Positions 23,786 through 32,191 of a stretch of 52,295 nt of DNA are shown in pieces. Position 1 is the stretch's first letter. Every line of letters begins with the position of its first letter. Source of the stretch: an uncultured Oscillospiraceae bacterium (lineage in GTDB: Bacteria > Bacillota > Clostridia > Oscillospirales > Acutalibacteraceae). The stretch lies in the NCBI GenBank assembly GCA_959601025.1, contig CAUGOD010000022.1, positions 1 through 52,295 of the forward strand, read 5' to 3'. Under the pieces are notes generated by a model. It searched no databases and was not told where the DNA came from. It saw only the letters and a program-made list of their open reading frames with translations. The position numbers and the translations under genes are program-made.

Positions 23786-24526
23786 ATGGACAGAATGGAT
23801 AAAATGGTCATCCAGGCGGACGGCCTGCATTTTCAGAAGCTGAACGAAGCGGTCCGCGAGGCGGACAGGGCGGCGATCGATATCCAGGGCTGCAACGGCC
23901 AACGGTATATCGCCAACGGCCTTGGCGGACGGGAAATCACAATCAGCGGCACCCCCGGCAACGCCCTCGGCGCGTATCTGGACGGCTGCAAAATCACCGT
24001 TTTCGGCAACGCGCAGGATGCGACCGGCGATACCATGAACGAGGGGGAAATCTGTATACACGGCTCGGCGGGCGACGCGACCGGCTACGCGATGCGGGGC
24101 GGAAAAATTCTGGTGGAGGGCAATACCGGCTACCGCGCCGGCATCCACATGAAGGAATACAAGGAAAAAATCCCCGTGCTGGTCGTCGGCGGCGCGGCCG
24201 GCAGCTTTCTTGGAGAATACCAGGCGGGCGGGCGGATCGTCGTGCTCGGGCTGGGTATGGAAGGCGGGCCGATCGTCGGCCGCTTCTGTGGCACCGGGAT
24301 GCATGGGGGAAAAATCTTCCTTCGCTGCAACGACCTGCCGTCCGACCTCCCCGCGCAGGTCATGGCGGCTGAGGCGGGTCCGGAGGATCGGGCCGAGCTG
24401 CGGGAGCTGCTGGCGGACTTCTGCCGGGAATTCGGCCGGGATATGGAGGAAATTCTGGATCACCGGTTCTACGTCCTCACACCGAACACCAGCAATCCCT
24501 ACAAGCAGCTGTATACGTATAACTGA
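23786..24526 (+). CDS. Glutamate synthase GXGXG-domain subunit (GltB3-like)
   Basis: A 246-residue protein equal to the C-terminal beta-helix domain of GltB. It consists of repeating GXXXG-type turns, for example NGLGGREITISGTPGNALGAYLDG, HGSAGDATGYAMRGGKI and GMEGGPIVGRFCGTGMHGG, which form a right-handed beta-helix that supports the synthase barrel. I prefer ATG 23786, 10 nt after AAAGG; ATG 23780 is possible. The last 60 residues are helical and acidic. It is the final gene of the five-part glutamate synthase set, and the glutamine synthetase that follows has its own promoter. Confidence 0.9.
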   Translation: MDRMDKMVIQADGLHFQKLNEAVREADRAAIDIQGCNGQRYIANGLGGREITISGTPGNALGAYLDGCKITVFGNAQDATGDTMNEGEICIHGSAGDATGYAMRGGKILVEGNTGYRAGIHMKEYKEKIPVLVVGGAAGSFLGEYQAGGRIVVLGLGMEGGPIVGRFCGTGMHGGKIFLRCNDLPSDLPAQVMAAEAGPEDRAELRELLADFCREFGRDMEEILDHRFYVLTPNTSNPYKQLYTYN

Positions 24527-24555
24527 GGAAAAGAAAGCAGCCCGGCAAAACGCCG

Positions 24556-24690
24556 TTGACCGGGCGGCAAAATGTGATAAAATAGAGAGGGCGCGCTGTG
24601 GACTGTTCCGTTTTGCAGCGCGCCCTCCGCAAAGCCGCCCCGCTTCGGCCGGCTTTCCCGATTCCAATTTGCCGGACTGCCTCCGGCAAG
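24556..24690 (+). promoter_or_regulatory. glnA promoter and structured leader
   Basis: The -35 TTGACC (24556-24561) and -10 TAAAAT (24578-24583) are 16 bp apart. The leader then shows a 12-bp stem AGGGCGCGCTG/CAGCGCGCCCT (24587-24627, 17-nt loop), a weaker stem AAAGCCG/CGGCTTT, and an 8-bp stem TTGCCGGA/TCCGGCAA just before the start region. None is followed by a T-run, so this is not the simple attenuator seen at glnN and the glutamate synthase operon. Regulation through RNA structure is likely but the mechanism is not clear. Confidence 0.55.
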
Positions 24691-24712
24691 AGAATGGATG
24701 GTTGATGAGACT

Positions 24713-26011
24713 ATGGATTACACCATGAAGGAAGTCCTGCAGTTTGTGGCGGAAAACGACGTGAAGTTTATCCGTCTGGCGTTCTGCGATATATTCGGCG
24801 TTCAGAAAAACATTTCCATCATGCCGGACGAACTGCCCCGCGCCTTTTCGGACGGAATTTCGTTCGACGCGTCCGCTGTACGCGGATTTCTGAACGTGGA
24901 GGAAAGCGACCTGTTCCTCCGTCCCGATCCCAGCACTCTTTCCGTCCTGCCCTGGCGCCCTTCGCACGGCCGGGTGGTGCGGCTGTACTGCGATATCTTC
25001 ACCCCGGACGGACAGCCCTTCGGCGGGGACGGCCGCGCCGCGCTGCGCGCCGCAGTGAAGCGGGCGGCGGACGCGGGCTTTTCCTGCCAGGCGGGTTCCG
25101 AATGCGAATTTTACCTGTTCGAGCTGGACGACGAAGGGAACCCGACCACTATCCCGCACGACCAGGCCGGCTACTGCGATATCGCCCCGAAGGACAAAGG
25201 GGAAAATGTCCGGCGGGAAATCTGCCTGACGCTCGAACAGATGGGCATCCGTCCGGTCAGCTCGCACCATGAGCAGGGCCCCGGCCAGAACGAAATCGAC
25301 TTTCGGTACGGCCCCATGCTCGAAGCGGCGGACAATCTCGTCACCTTCCAGTCGGTAGTGAAAACCATCGCCGCACGAAGCGGGCTGCACGCTACCTTTA
25401 TGCCCAAGCCCCTGCCGGGGGAAAGCGGCAATGGCCTGCATATCAACCTCTCCCTCTACCGCAACGGACAGAACCTCTTCCGCATCGGAAACGAGCATTC
25501 CCCCGAATCCGAAAGTTTTATCGCGGGGATTCTTCGCCGGGTGCGGGAAATCACAGCCTTCCTGAACCCCATTACCAATTCCTATGAACGGTTCGGCAGC
25601 TTTGAAGCGCCGAAATATGTGAGTTGGTCCCACCAGAACCGCTCCCAGCTGATCCGGATTCCCTCGGCGCGGGACGAGCATCTCCGGATGGAGCTGCGTT
25701 CCCCTGACCCGGTCTGCAATCCCTATCTCGCCTTCTCCCTGCTGCTGGACGCCGGGATGGAGGGCATCCGGGATAAGCTGCCTCTCTGCCCGCCCTGCAA
25801 CGGCCGCGGGCATGAGCAGCGGCTTGCCGGGCAGGAGACCCTCCCCACCCGTCTGGACGAGGCGGCCGCTCTCGCCCGTTCCAGCGAATTCGTCCGCGCT
25901 TCCCTGCCGGGCATCCTGCTGGAGCATTATCTGGACGCCAAGCTGGAGGAATACGAGCAGCGCCAAGCCGCCGTCGATCCGGCGGAGTGGGAACACGACC
26001 GGTATTTTTAA
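24713..26011 (+). CDS. glnA: Type I glutamine synthetase
   Basis: A 432-residue GSI-alpha-like enzyme making glutamine from glutamate, ammonia and ATP. Motifs: FIRLAFCDIFGVQKNISI, the metal-binding SECEFYLFELD, HHEQGPGQNEIDFRYG, FMPKPLPGESGNGLHINLSL, RFGSFEAPKYVSWSHQNRS and RMELRSPDPVCNPYLAFSLLL. The adenylylation-site sequence of GSI-beta enzymes is absent. I prefer ATG 24713 because homologues begin MxYTxxEV; ATG 24698 is the alternative and both have weak ribosome binding sites. Its position between the glutamate synthase genes and the ANTAR regulator completes a GS-GOGAT cluster. Confidence 0.93.
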   Translation: MDYTMKEVLQFVAENDVKFIRLAFCDIFGVQKNISIMPDELPRAFSDGISFDASAVRGFLNVEESDLFLRPDPSTLSVLPWRPSHGRVVRLYCDIFTPDGQPFGGDGRAALRAAVKRAADAGFSCQAGSECEFYLFELDDEGNPTTIPHDQAGYCDIAPKDKGENVRREICLTLEQMGIRPVSSHHEQGPGQNEIDFRYGPMLEAADNLVTFQSVVKTIAARSGLHATFMPKPLPGESGNGLHINLSLYRNGQNLFRIGNEHSPESESFIAGILRRVREITAFLNPITNSYERFGSFEAPKYVSWSHQNRSQLIRIPSARDEHLRMELRSPDPVCNPYLAFSLLLDAGMEGIRDKLPLCPPCNGRGHEQRLAGQETLPTRLDEAAALARSSEFVRASLPGILLEHYLDAKLEEYEQRQAAVDPAEWEHDRYF

Positions 26012-26117
26012 GGATGGAGCGCCTCCGCCTGGAAGGACGGCGCGTTTCCTTTCTTCCATACCAGAAAGGGGCACGGCGCGCTCCGGAAACCGATTCCGGG
26101 AAAGAATGGAGAGTCGT

Positions 26118-26687
26118 ATGGACAGCGTACTGATCGTATCCGGCGCCGATAAAGGCCGCGACATGCTGGCGGAGCTTTGCCGTTCCGGGGAATTTGAACG
26201 TGTCCTTTCCGCCGCCAGCGGCAGTGAGGCGCGGCGGATGCTGATCGAGGAGGAATTCGACCTCGTACTGATCAACGCGCCCCTGCCCGACGAATTCGGG
26301 CACGAGTTGGCGCTGTCCGCGGCAGAAAGCACGGCGGCGGGGGTCATGCTGATCGCCAAAAGCGAGGTGGCGGACGAGGTGTCCGCCCGAGTGGAGGATT
26401 TCGGCGTATTCGTCCTCCCCAAACCAATCAGCCGCGCCCTCTTTTTCCAGTCGGTCAAAATGATGGCGGCCTCCCGCAAGCGAATGCTCGGGCTGAAGCG
26501 GGAAGCGCTTCGCTTGCAGGAAAAAATCGAGGAAATCCGGCTGGTGGACCGGGCCAAATGTGCCCTGATTCAGTATCTGAACATGACCGAACCGCAGGCC
26601 CACCGCTACATTGAAAAGCAGGCGATGGACCGCCGCCTTCCCCGCCGGGCGATCGCGGAAAGCATCTTGAGCGCCTATGAAAACTGA
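26118..26687 (+). CDS. ANTAR antiterminator with degenerate receiver domain
   Basis: A 189-residue protein with a receiver-like domain (1-112), a coiled segment (about 118-142) and a C-terminal ANTAR RNA-binding domain (about 135-187) containing AKCALIQYLNMTEPQAHRYIEKQAMDRRLPRRAIAESIL. ANTAR proteins bind RNA hairpins with A1/G4 hexaloops and prevent terminator formation. The receiver has lost key residues: the position of the phosphorylated Asp is Asn53 (DLVLINAPLPD), and the N-terminal acidic pair is replaced (LIVSGAD); Lys102 is kept. Phosphorylation control is therefore unlikely, and no sensor kinase is encoded nearby. Targets are inferred to be the glnN and glutamate synthase leaders. 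ATG 26118 follows a GGAGAG site. Confidence 0.92.
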   Translation: MDSVLIVSGADKGRDMLAELCRSGEFERVLSAASGSEARRMLIEEEFDLVLINAPLPDEFGHELALSAAESTAAGVMLIAKSEVADEVSARVEDFGVFVLPKPISRALFFQSVKMMAASRKRMLGLKREALRLQEKIEEIRLVDRAKCALIQYLNMTEPQAHRYIEKQAMDRRLPRRAIAESILSAYEN

Positions 26688-26831
26688 CGGGCCGGGGAAG
26701 GACTGCGGAACAAGAGGCGAAGGCGGCGGAGGCCGCCGGCATTTGGCATTCTGCATCTTCTCCGGCGCAAAATCCGGCCGGGGAAATTTCCGCTGTTCTG
26801 AAACTTTTCTTGCGTTTTCTGCAATTTACTG

Positions 26832-26860
26832 TTTACAATCCTGCATCGATATTGTATAAT
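26832..26860 (+). promoter_or_regulatory. Promoter of the car-dap operon
   Basis: The -35 TTTACA (26832-26837) and -10 TATAAT (26855-26860) are 17 bp apart, leaving a leader of about 85 nt before carA. I saw no PyrR site or terminator in the leader. Confidence 0.75.
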
Positions 26861-26951
26861 TTTCGTTTGGGATCACGCTTACCACGACCGCGCCGGACCG
26901 GCCGCCCGCCGGTTCACGGCATACGTTCTGCAACATCGGAGGGATGTATTC

Positions 26952-28025
26952 ATGGAACAAAAAGCCTACCTTGTCCTGGAAAACGGCGACGTTTTGGAAG
27001 GCAAACGGTTCGGCGCCGAGGGCGACGTAACCGGGGAGATCGTATTTACCACCGCCATGACCGGTTATCTCGAAACGCTCACCGATCCCAGCTATTACGG
27101 CCAGATCGTGGTGCAGACGTTCCCGCTCATCGGCAATTACGGCGTGATTCCTTCGGATTTCGAGAGCGCCGCCCCCTGTTTGAAGGCCTATATTGTGAGA
27201 GAATGGTGTCAGGACCCCTCCAATTTCCGGAGTGAGGGTGTTCTTGATGCTTTTTTAAAATCCGCCGATATCGTGGGCCTGTACGATATCGATACCCGCG
27301 CGCTGACCCGGATCATCCGGGAAGCGGGGGTCATGAACGCGCAGATCGTCTCCTCCCGGGAGAAGGCGGACGCCGAAGCCCTGAAGCGCTATACGGTTGC
27401 CGGCGCGGTAAACGCGGTCAGCTGCCGCGAGCCGGTTCCACCGACAGCGGGAGACAGGCGGAACGTCGTGCTCTGGGATTTCGGCGCGAAGGCCAATATC
27501 CGGCGGGAGCTGGAGAAGCGGGGCTGCGCGGTCACGACCGTCCCCGCCTCCACCACGGCGGACGCCATCGCCGCCATGAAGCCGGACGGCGTGATGCTCT
27601 CGAACGGCCCCGGCGATCCGGCGGAAAACACGGGTATTATCGAAGAGCTCGCCAGGCTGTGTAAAACTGGCGTACCGCTGTTCGGTATCTGCCTGGGGCA
27701 TCAGCTGCTCGCCCTGTCGCAGGGGGCGAAAACCGTCAAGCTCAAATACGGCCACCGCGGCGCGAACCAGCCGGTGCGGGACACCGAAACCGGCCGGGTA
27801 TATATCACCAGCCAGAACCACGGGTACGCCGTGGTGGGCGATTCCCTTCCGGCGGGAGCGCGGCTGAGCTTCGTCAACGCCAACGACGGCACGGCGGAGG
27901 GCGTCGTGTACGACAATATGCCCGCCTTCTCGGTCCAGTTCCATCCGGAGGCCTGCGGGGGTCCGCTGGACACCGGCTTCCTTTTCGACCGCTTCATAGA
28001 AAGCATCGACCGGGCGAAAGCGTAA
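26952..28025 (+). CDS. carA: Carbamoyl-phosphate synthase small subunit
   Basis: A 357-residue glutaminase subunit that supplies ammonia to CarB for carbamoyl phosphate, the precursor of pyrimidines and arginine. The N-terminal CPSase domain has GEIVFTTAMTGYLETLTDPSYYGQ; the C-terminal class I amidotransferase has the nucleophile in FGICLGHQLLALS and the His/Glu pair in VQFHPEACGGP. GGAGGG precedes ATG 26952. It is the first gene of an operon with the carB-dapF fusion (46 bp later) and dapL. Length and motifs are normal. Confidence 0.96.
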   Translation: MEQKAYLVLENGDVLEGKRFGAEGDVTGEIVFTTAMTGYLETLTDPSYYGQIVVQTFPLIGNYGVIPSDFESAAPCLKAYIVREWCQDPSNFRSEGVLDAFLKSADIVGLYDIDTRALTRIIREAGVMNAQIVSSREKADAEALKRYTVAGAVNAVSCREPVPPTAGDRRNVVLWDFGAKANIRRELEKRGCAVTTVPASTTADAIAAMKPDGVMLSNGPGDPAENTGIIEELARLCKTGVPLFGICLGHQLLALSQGAKTVKLKYGHRGANQPVRDTETGRVYITSQNHGYAVVGDSLPAGARLSFVNANDGTAEGVVYDNMPAFSVQFHPEACGGPLDTGFLFDRFIESIDRAKA

Positions 28026-28071
28026 AAGGCCCCTCCCTTCCCCAATTCAATGACAGAAAGGCTGGATCAAT

Positions 28072-31000
28072 ATGCCGCGGAATCCTTCCATCCATAAAAT
28101 ACTGGTGATCGGCTCCGGGCCGATCGTAATCGGCCAGGCGGCCGAATTCGACTACGCGGGCACCCAGGCCTGCCGCGCCCTGAAGGAAGAGGGGCTGGAG
28201 GTGGTGCTGGTCAACTCCAACCCCGCCACCATCATGACCGACAACGCCATGGCGGATAAAATCTATATCGAGCCCCTGACCGTGGACACCGTTAAGCGGA
28301 TCATTCGGGAGGAAAAGCCGGACAGCGTGCTTTCCACCCTCGGCGGCCAGACCGGGCTGACCCTCTCCATGCAGCTTGCCAAGGAAGGCTTTCTGGCAGA
28401 GCAGGGCGTCCAGCTCCTCGGCGCCAACCCGGAAACCATCGACAAGGCGGAGGACCGCCAGATGTTCAAGGACACCATGATGGCGATTGGCGAACCGATT
28501 ATCCCTTCCACCGTGGTCAACGACGTGGAGGCGGCGGTCGCTTTCGCCAATGAAGAAGGGATCGGCTATCCGCTGATAATCCGCCCCGCCTTCACCCTCG
28601 GCGGCAGCGGCGGCGGCATCGTGAACAACGAGGAGGAGCTGCGGGAAATCGCCGCCAACGGCCTGCGCCTTTCCCCCATCACCCAGGTGCTGGTCGAAAA
28701 ATGCATCGCCGGCTGGAAGGAAATCGAGTTCGAGGTCATGCGGGACGGCGCGGGCAACGTCATCACCGTCTGCTCGATGGAAAACTTCGATCCGGTCGGC
28801 GTCCATACCGGGGACAGCATCGTCATCGCCCCGGCGGTCACTCTCGCGGACAAGGAATACCAGATGCTCCGTTCCGCCGCGCTGAATATCATCTCCGCGC
28901 TGAAGATCGAGGGCGGGTGCAACTGCCAGTTCGCCCTGAATCCCGACAGCTTTGAATACGCGGTGATCGAGGTCAATCCCCGCGTTTCCCGTTCCTCCGC
29001 CCTCGCCTCCAAGGCGACCGGCTATCCCATCGCCAAGGTGGCGGCGAAGATCGCGATCGGCTACACCCTGGACGAGATCAAGAACGCCGTCACCGGCAAG
29101 ACCTGCGCCTGCTTTGAGCCGGCCCTCGACTATGTGGTGGTCAAGCTGCCAAAATGGCCGTTCGACAAGTTCGTGTACGCCAAGCGCACCCTCGGCACCC
29201 AGATGAAGGCGACCGGCGAGGTCATGGCGATCGGCGACAGCTTTGAGCAGGCGATCATGAAGGCCGTACGGGGGGCGGAAATCTCGCTGGATTCCCTCAC
29301 CCTCCCCGCCCTCACCGCGCTGAGCACCGACGAGGTGCGGAAAAAGCTGCACGACTGCAACGACGAGCGGCTCTTTGTGGTGTTTGAGGCGCTCAAACGG
29401 GGCGTTTCCTGCGAAGACATCCATGGGATCACCCGGATCGACCTCTGGTTCTTGAACAAGCTGAAAAACCTCGTCCGGCTGGAGAAGGAAATGGCCCGCG
29501 GACTGACCGACGAGCTCTACCTCGAAGCGAAAAAGCGCGGCTATCCGGATAAGGTGATCGAACGGATTGCGGGGACGAAGATCGAGAGTCCCCGGCAGGC
29601 CGTCTTTAAGATGGTGGACACCTGCGCCGCCGAGTTTTCCGCCGAAACTCCCTATTTCTATTCCACCTACGACGAGGAAAACGAGGCAGCCGCCTTCGTT
29701 GCGGAACAGCGGAAGAAGTCGCCGGACAGGAAAACGGTCATCGTCTTTGGATCGGGCCCCATCCGCATCGGGCAGGGCATCGAATTCGACTACGCCTCGG
29801 TTCACTGCGTCTGGGCGATGAAGGCCGCGGGATACGAGGTGGTCATCGTCAACAACAACCCCGAAACCGTCTCCACCGATTTCGATACCTCGGACCGGCT
29901 GTATTTCGAGCCCCTAACCCCCGAGGACGTGATGCAGGTCATCCGAACCGAGCAGCCCTTTGGCGTGGTGGTCGCCTTCGGCGGCCAAACCGCCATCAAG
30001 CTCGCCAACTTTCTGGAGGCGCAGGGTGTCCGCATTCTCGGAACCCCGGCCGACAGCATCGACGCGGCGGAGGACCGGGAGCGGTTTGACGCCCTGCTGG
30101 AAAGCCACGGAATCAAGCGGCCGCAGGGTACGACGGTCATGTGCATGCAGGACGCGCTGACCGCGGCGAACGAGCTGGGCTACCCCGTCCTCCTGCGTCC
30201 CTCCTATGTGCTGGGCGGCCAGAACATGATTATCGCCTTCTGCGACGAGGACATCCGCGAATACATGGCGATCATCCTCTCCCATTCGATCAAGAATCCG
30301 GTGCTGATCGACAAGTACCTGATGGGGATCGAGATCGAGGTGGACGCCATCTGCGACGGGGAGGATATCCTGATCCCCGGCATCATGGAGCATATCGAAC
30401 GGGCCGGTATCCATTCGGGCGACTCCATCGCCGTGTACCCGGCGTGGAACGTCAGCGGCGTGCTGACCGAACGGCTGATCGACTACACCCGGAAGCTGGC
30501 CCTCTCCCTCCATACCCAGGGGCTGGTGAATATCCAATACGTTATCCACGAAAACGAAATTTACGTTATCGAGGTCAATCCCCGTTCCTCCCGCACCATC
30601 CCCTATATCAGCAAGGTGACCGGGGTGCCGATGGTGGACCTCGCTACCCGGGCAATGCTGGGCGAAAAGCTCCGCGACATGGGATACGGCACCGGACTGT
30701 ACCGCACCCCGCCGTATGTGGCGGTGAAGGTGCCGGTATTCTCCTTTGAAAAGCTGATCGACGTGGACACCCACCTCGGCCCCGAAATGAAGTCCACCGG
30801 CGAGGTGCTGGGCATCGGCAAAACGCTGGACGAGGCGCTGTACAAGGGGCTGGTCGCCGCGGGATACGAAATGAAAAAGCACGGCGGCGTCCTCATCACC
30901 GTGCGGGATACCGATAAAATGGAGATCATGGACACCGCCCGCCGGTATGTGGAGCTGGGCTTCACCCTCTACGCTACCCGCGGCACCGCCGCCGCGCTGG

Positions 31001-32157
31001 AGGCGGCCGGGATGACGGCCGTCCCGGTCAACAAAATCCACGAAGCGGGCCACGATACGAACCGCAAGGCGGAGGGCAGCATCATGACCCTGCTGGAAAG
31101 CGGAAAGATCCAGTACATCATTTCCACCTCCTCCAAGGGCCGCCTCCCCGGACGGGACAGCGTGAAAATCCGCCGGAAAGCGGTGGAGCTTGCCATCCCC
31201 TGCCTGACCTCCATCGACACGGCGAACGCGCTGGCCAACTCCCTCCGCAGCCGGTACACCCAGAACAGCACCGAGCTGGTGGACATCAACCGGATGCGGA
31301 CCGAGCGCAGCGTCCTGCATTTCACCAAGATGCAGGGCTGCGGCAACGACTATATCTACTTCAACTGCTTCGAGCAGGAGATGATCAGCCCCGAATCGCT
31401 GGCCGTCTACCTCTCCGACCGGCATTTCGGCATCGGCGGGGACGGCGTGGTGATGATCTGCCCGTCGGAGGTCGCGGACGCGAAAATGCGGATGTTCAAC
31501 CTGGACGGCAGCGAAGGAAAAATGTGCGGCAACGCCATCCGCTGCGTGGGCAAGTACCTGTATGACCACGACATGGTGAAAAAGACCGAAATGACCATCG
31601 AAACCCTCAGCGGCGTCAAGCGGCTGAAGCTCTACCTGCAAAACGGTAAGGCGGATTCGGTCACAGTGGATATGGGGCCGGCGGAGTTGAACCCGGCGAA
31701 AATCCCGGTGGCGCTGGACGGCGGGCGGGTGGTGGACCATCCGGTCGTAATCGGCGGAAAGGAATACCGGATCACCTGCGTGTCCATGGGCAACCCCCAC
31801 TGCGTGGTGTTCTGCGACCCGATGATCCCGCTGGACAATCTCAAGCTGGAGGAGATCGGCCCGCTGTTCGAGTTCGATCCCCTCTTCCCGGAACGGGTAA
31901 ACACCGAATTTGTCACCGTCCTCAACCGCACTACCATCAAAATGCGGGTATGGGAACGGGGCAGCGGTGAAACGTGGGCCTGCGGCACCGGCTCCTGCGC
32001 GGCGGCGGTCGCCTCGGTGCTGAACGGCTACTGCCTCGCGGGCGAGGACATCACGGTGAAGCTCAAGGGCGGCGACCTGATGGTTCGCTACACCGACGAA
32101 ACGGTCTACATGACCGGCAAGGCCGCCAAGGTCTTTGAAGGCGACGTGGAAATTTAA
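28072..32157 (+). CDS. carB: Fused carbamoyl-phosphate synthase large subunit and diaminopimelate epimerase
   Basis: A single 1361-residue frame. Residues 1 to about 1074 are complete CarB: two homologous ATP-grasp halves beginning SIHKILVIGSGPIVIGQAAEFDY and KTVIVFGSGPIRIGQGIEFDY, and the MGS-like allosteric domain (about 935-1070) ending SLRSRYTQNSTELVDINRM. From Met1075 the chain continues into a complete diaminopimelate epimerase (DapF) of about 287 residues: FTKMQGCGNDYIYFNCF, the two catalytic cysteines Cys1152 (MCGNAIRC) and Cys1304 (WACGTGSCAAAV), and DRHFGIGGDGV. The linker is only about ten residues (MRTERSVLH), with no stop and no frameshift. dapL follows 34 bp later, so the operon couples carbamoyl phosphate and lysine/peptidoglycan precursor synthesis. 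An internal start at ATG 31294 could also give free DapF. Confidence 0.95.
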   Translation: MPRNPSIHKILVIGSGPIVIGQAAEFDYAGTQACRALKEEGLEVVLVNSNPATIMTDNAMADKIYIEPLTVDTVKRIIREEKPDSVLSTLGGQTGLTLSMQLAKEGFLAEQGVQLLGANPETIDKAEDRQMFKDTMMAIGEPIIPSTVVNDVEAAVAFANEEGIGYPLIIRPAFTLGGSGGGIVNNEEELREIAANGLRLSPITQVLVEKCIAGWKEIEFEVMRDGAGNVITVCSMENFDPVGVHTGDSIVIAPAVTLADKEYQMLRSAALNIISALKIEGGCNCQFALNPDSFEYAVIEVNPRVSRSSALASKATGYPIAKVAAKIAIGYTLDEIKNAVTGKTCACFEPALDYVVVKLPKWPFDKFVYAKRTLGTQMKATGEVMAIGDSFEQAIMKAVRGAEISLDSLTLPALTALSTDEVRKKLHDCNDERLFVVFEALKRGVSCEDIHGITRIDLWFLNKLKNLVRLEKEMARGLTDELYLEAKKRGYPDKVIERIAGTKIESPRQAVFKMVDTCAAEFSAETPYFYSTYDEENEAAAFVAEQRKKSPDRKTVIVFGSGPIRIGQGIEFDYASVHCVWAMKAAGYEVVIVNNNPETVSTDFDTSDRLYFEPLTPEDVMQVIRTEQPFGVVVAFGGQTAIKLANFLEAQGVRILGTPADSIDAAEDRERFDALLESHGIKRPQGTTVMCMQDALTAANELGYPVLLRPSYVLGGQNMIIAFCDEDIREYMAIILSHSIKNPVLIDKYLMGIEIEVDAICDGEDILIPGIMEHIERAGIHSGDSIAVYPAWNVSGVLTERLIDYTRKLALSLHTQGLVNIQYVIHENEIYVIEVNPRSSRTIPYISKVTGVPMVDLATRAMLGEKLRDMGYGTGLYRTPPYVAVKVPVFSFEKLIDVDTHLGPEMKSTGEVLGIGKTLDEALYKGLVAAGYEMKKHGGVLITVRDTDKMEIMDTARRYVELGFTLYATRGTAAALEAAGMTAVPVNKIHEAGHDTNRKAEGSIMTLLESGKIQYIISTSSKGRLPGRDSVKIRRKAVELAIPCLTSIDTANALANSLRSRYTQNSTELVDINRMRTERSVLHFTKMQGCGNDYIYFNCFEQEMISPESLAVYLSDRHFGIGGDGVVMICPSEVADAKMRMFNLDGSEGKMCGNAIRCVGKYLYDHDMVKKTEMTIETLSGVKRLKLYLQNGKADSVTVDMGPAELNPAKIPVALDGGRVVDHPVVIGGKEYRITCVSMGNPHCVVFCDPMIPLDNLKLEEIGPLFEFDPLFPERVNTEFVTVLNRTTIKMRVWERGSGETWACGTGSCAAAVASVLNGYCLAGEDITVKLKGGDLMVRYTDETVYMTGKAAKVFEGDVEI

Positions 32158-32191
32158 ACCGTGAAAATCTGCAAAAGCAGGAGGAATCTCC

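Noticed and set aside
22949..26557. A 1202-codon open frame on the minus strand opposite the glutamate synthase and glutamine synthetase genes
   Set aside because: It is antisense to well-supported genes and its translation has no recognisable domain; long antisense frames are expected in GC-rich genes with few stop codons.
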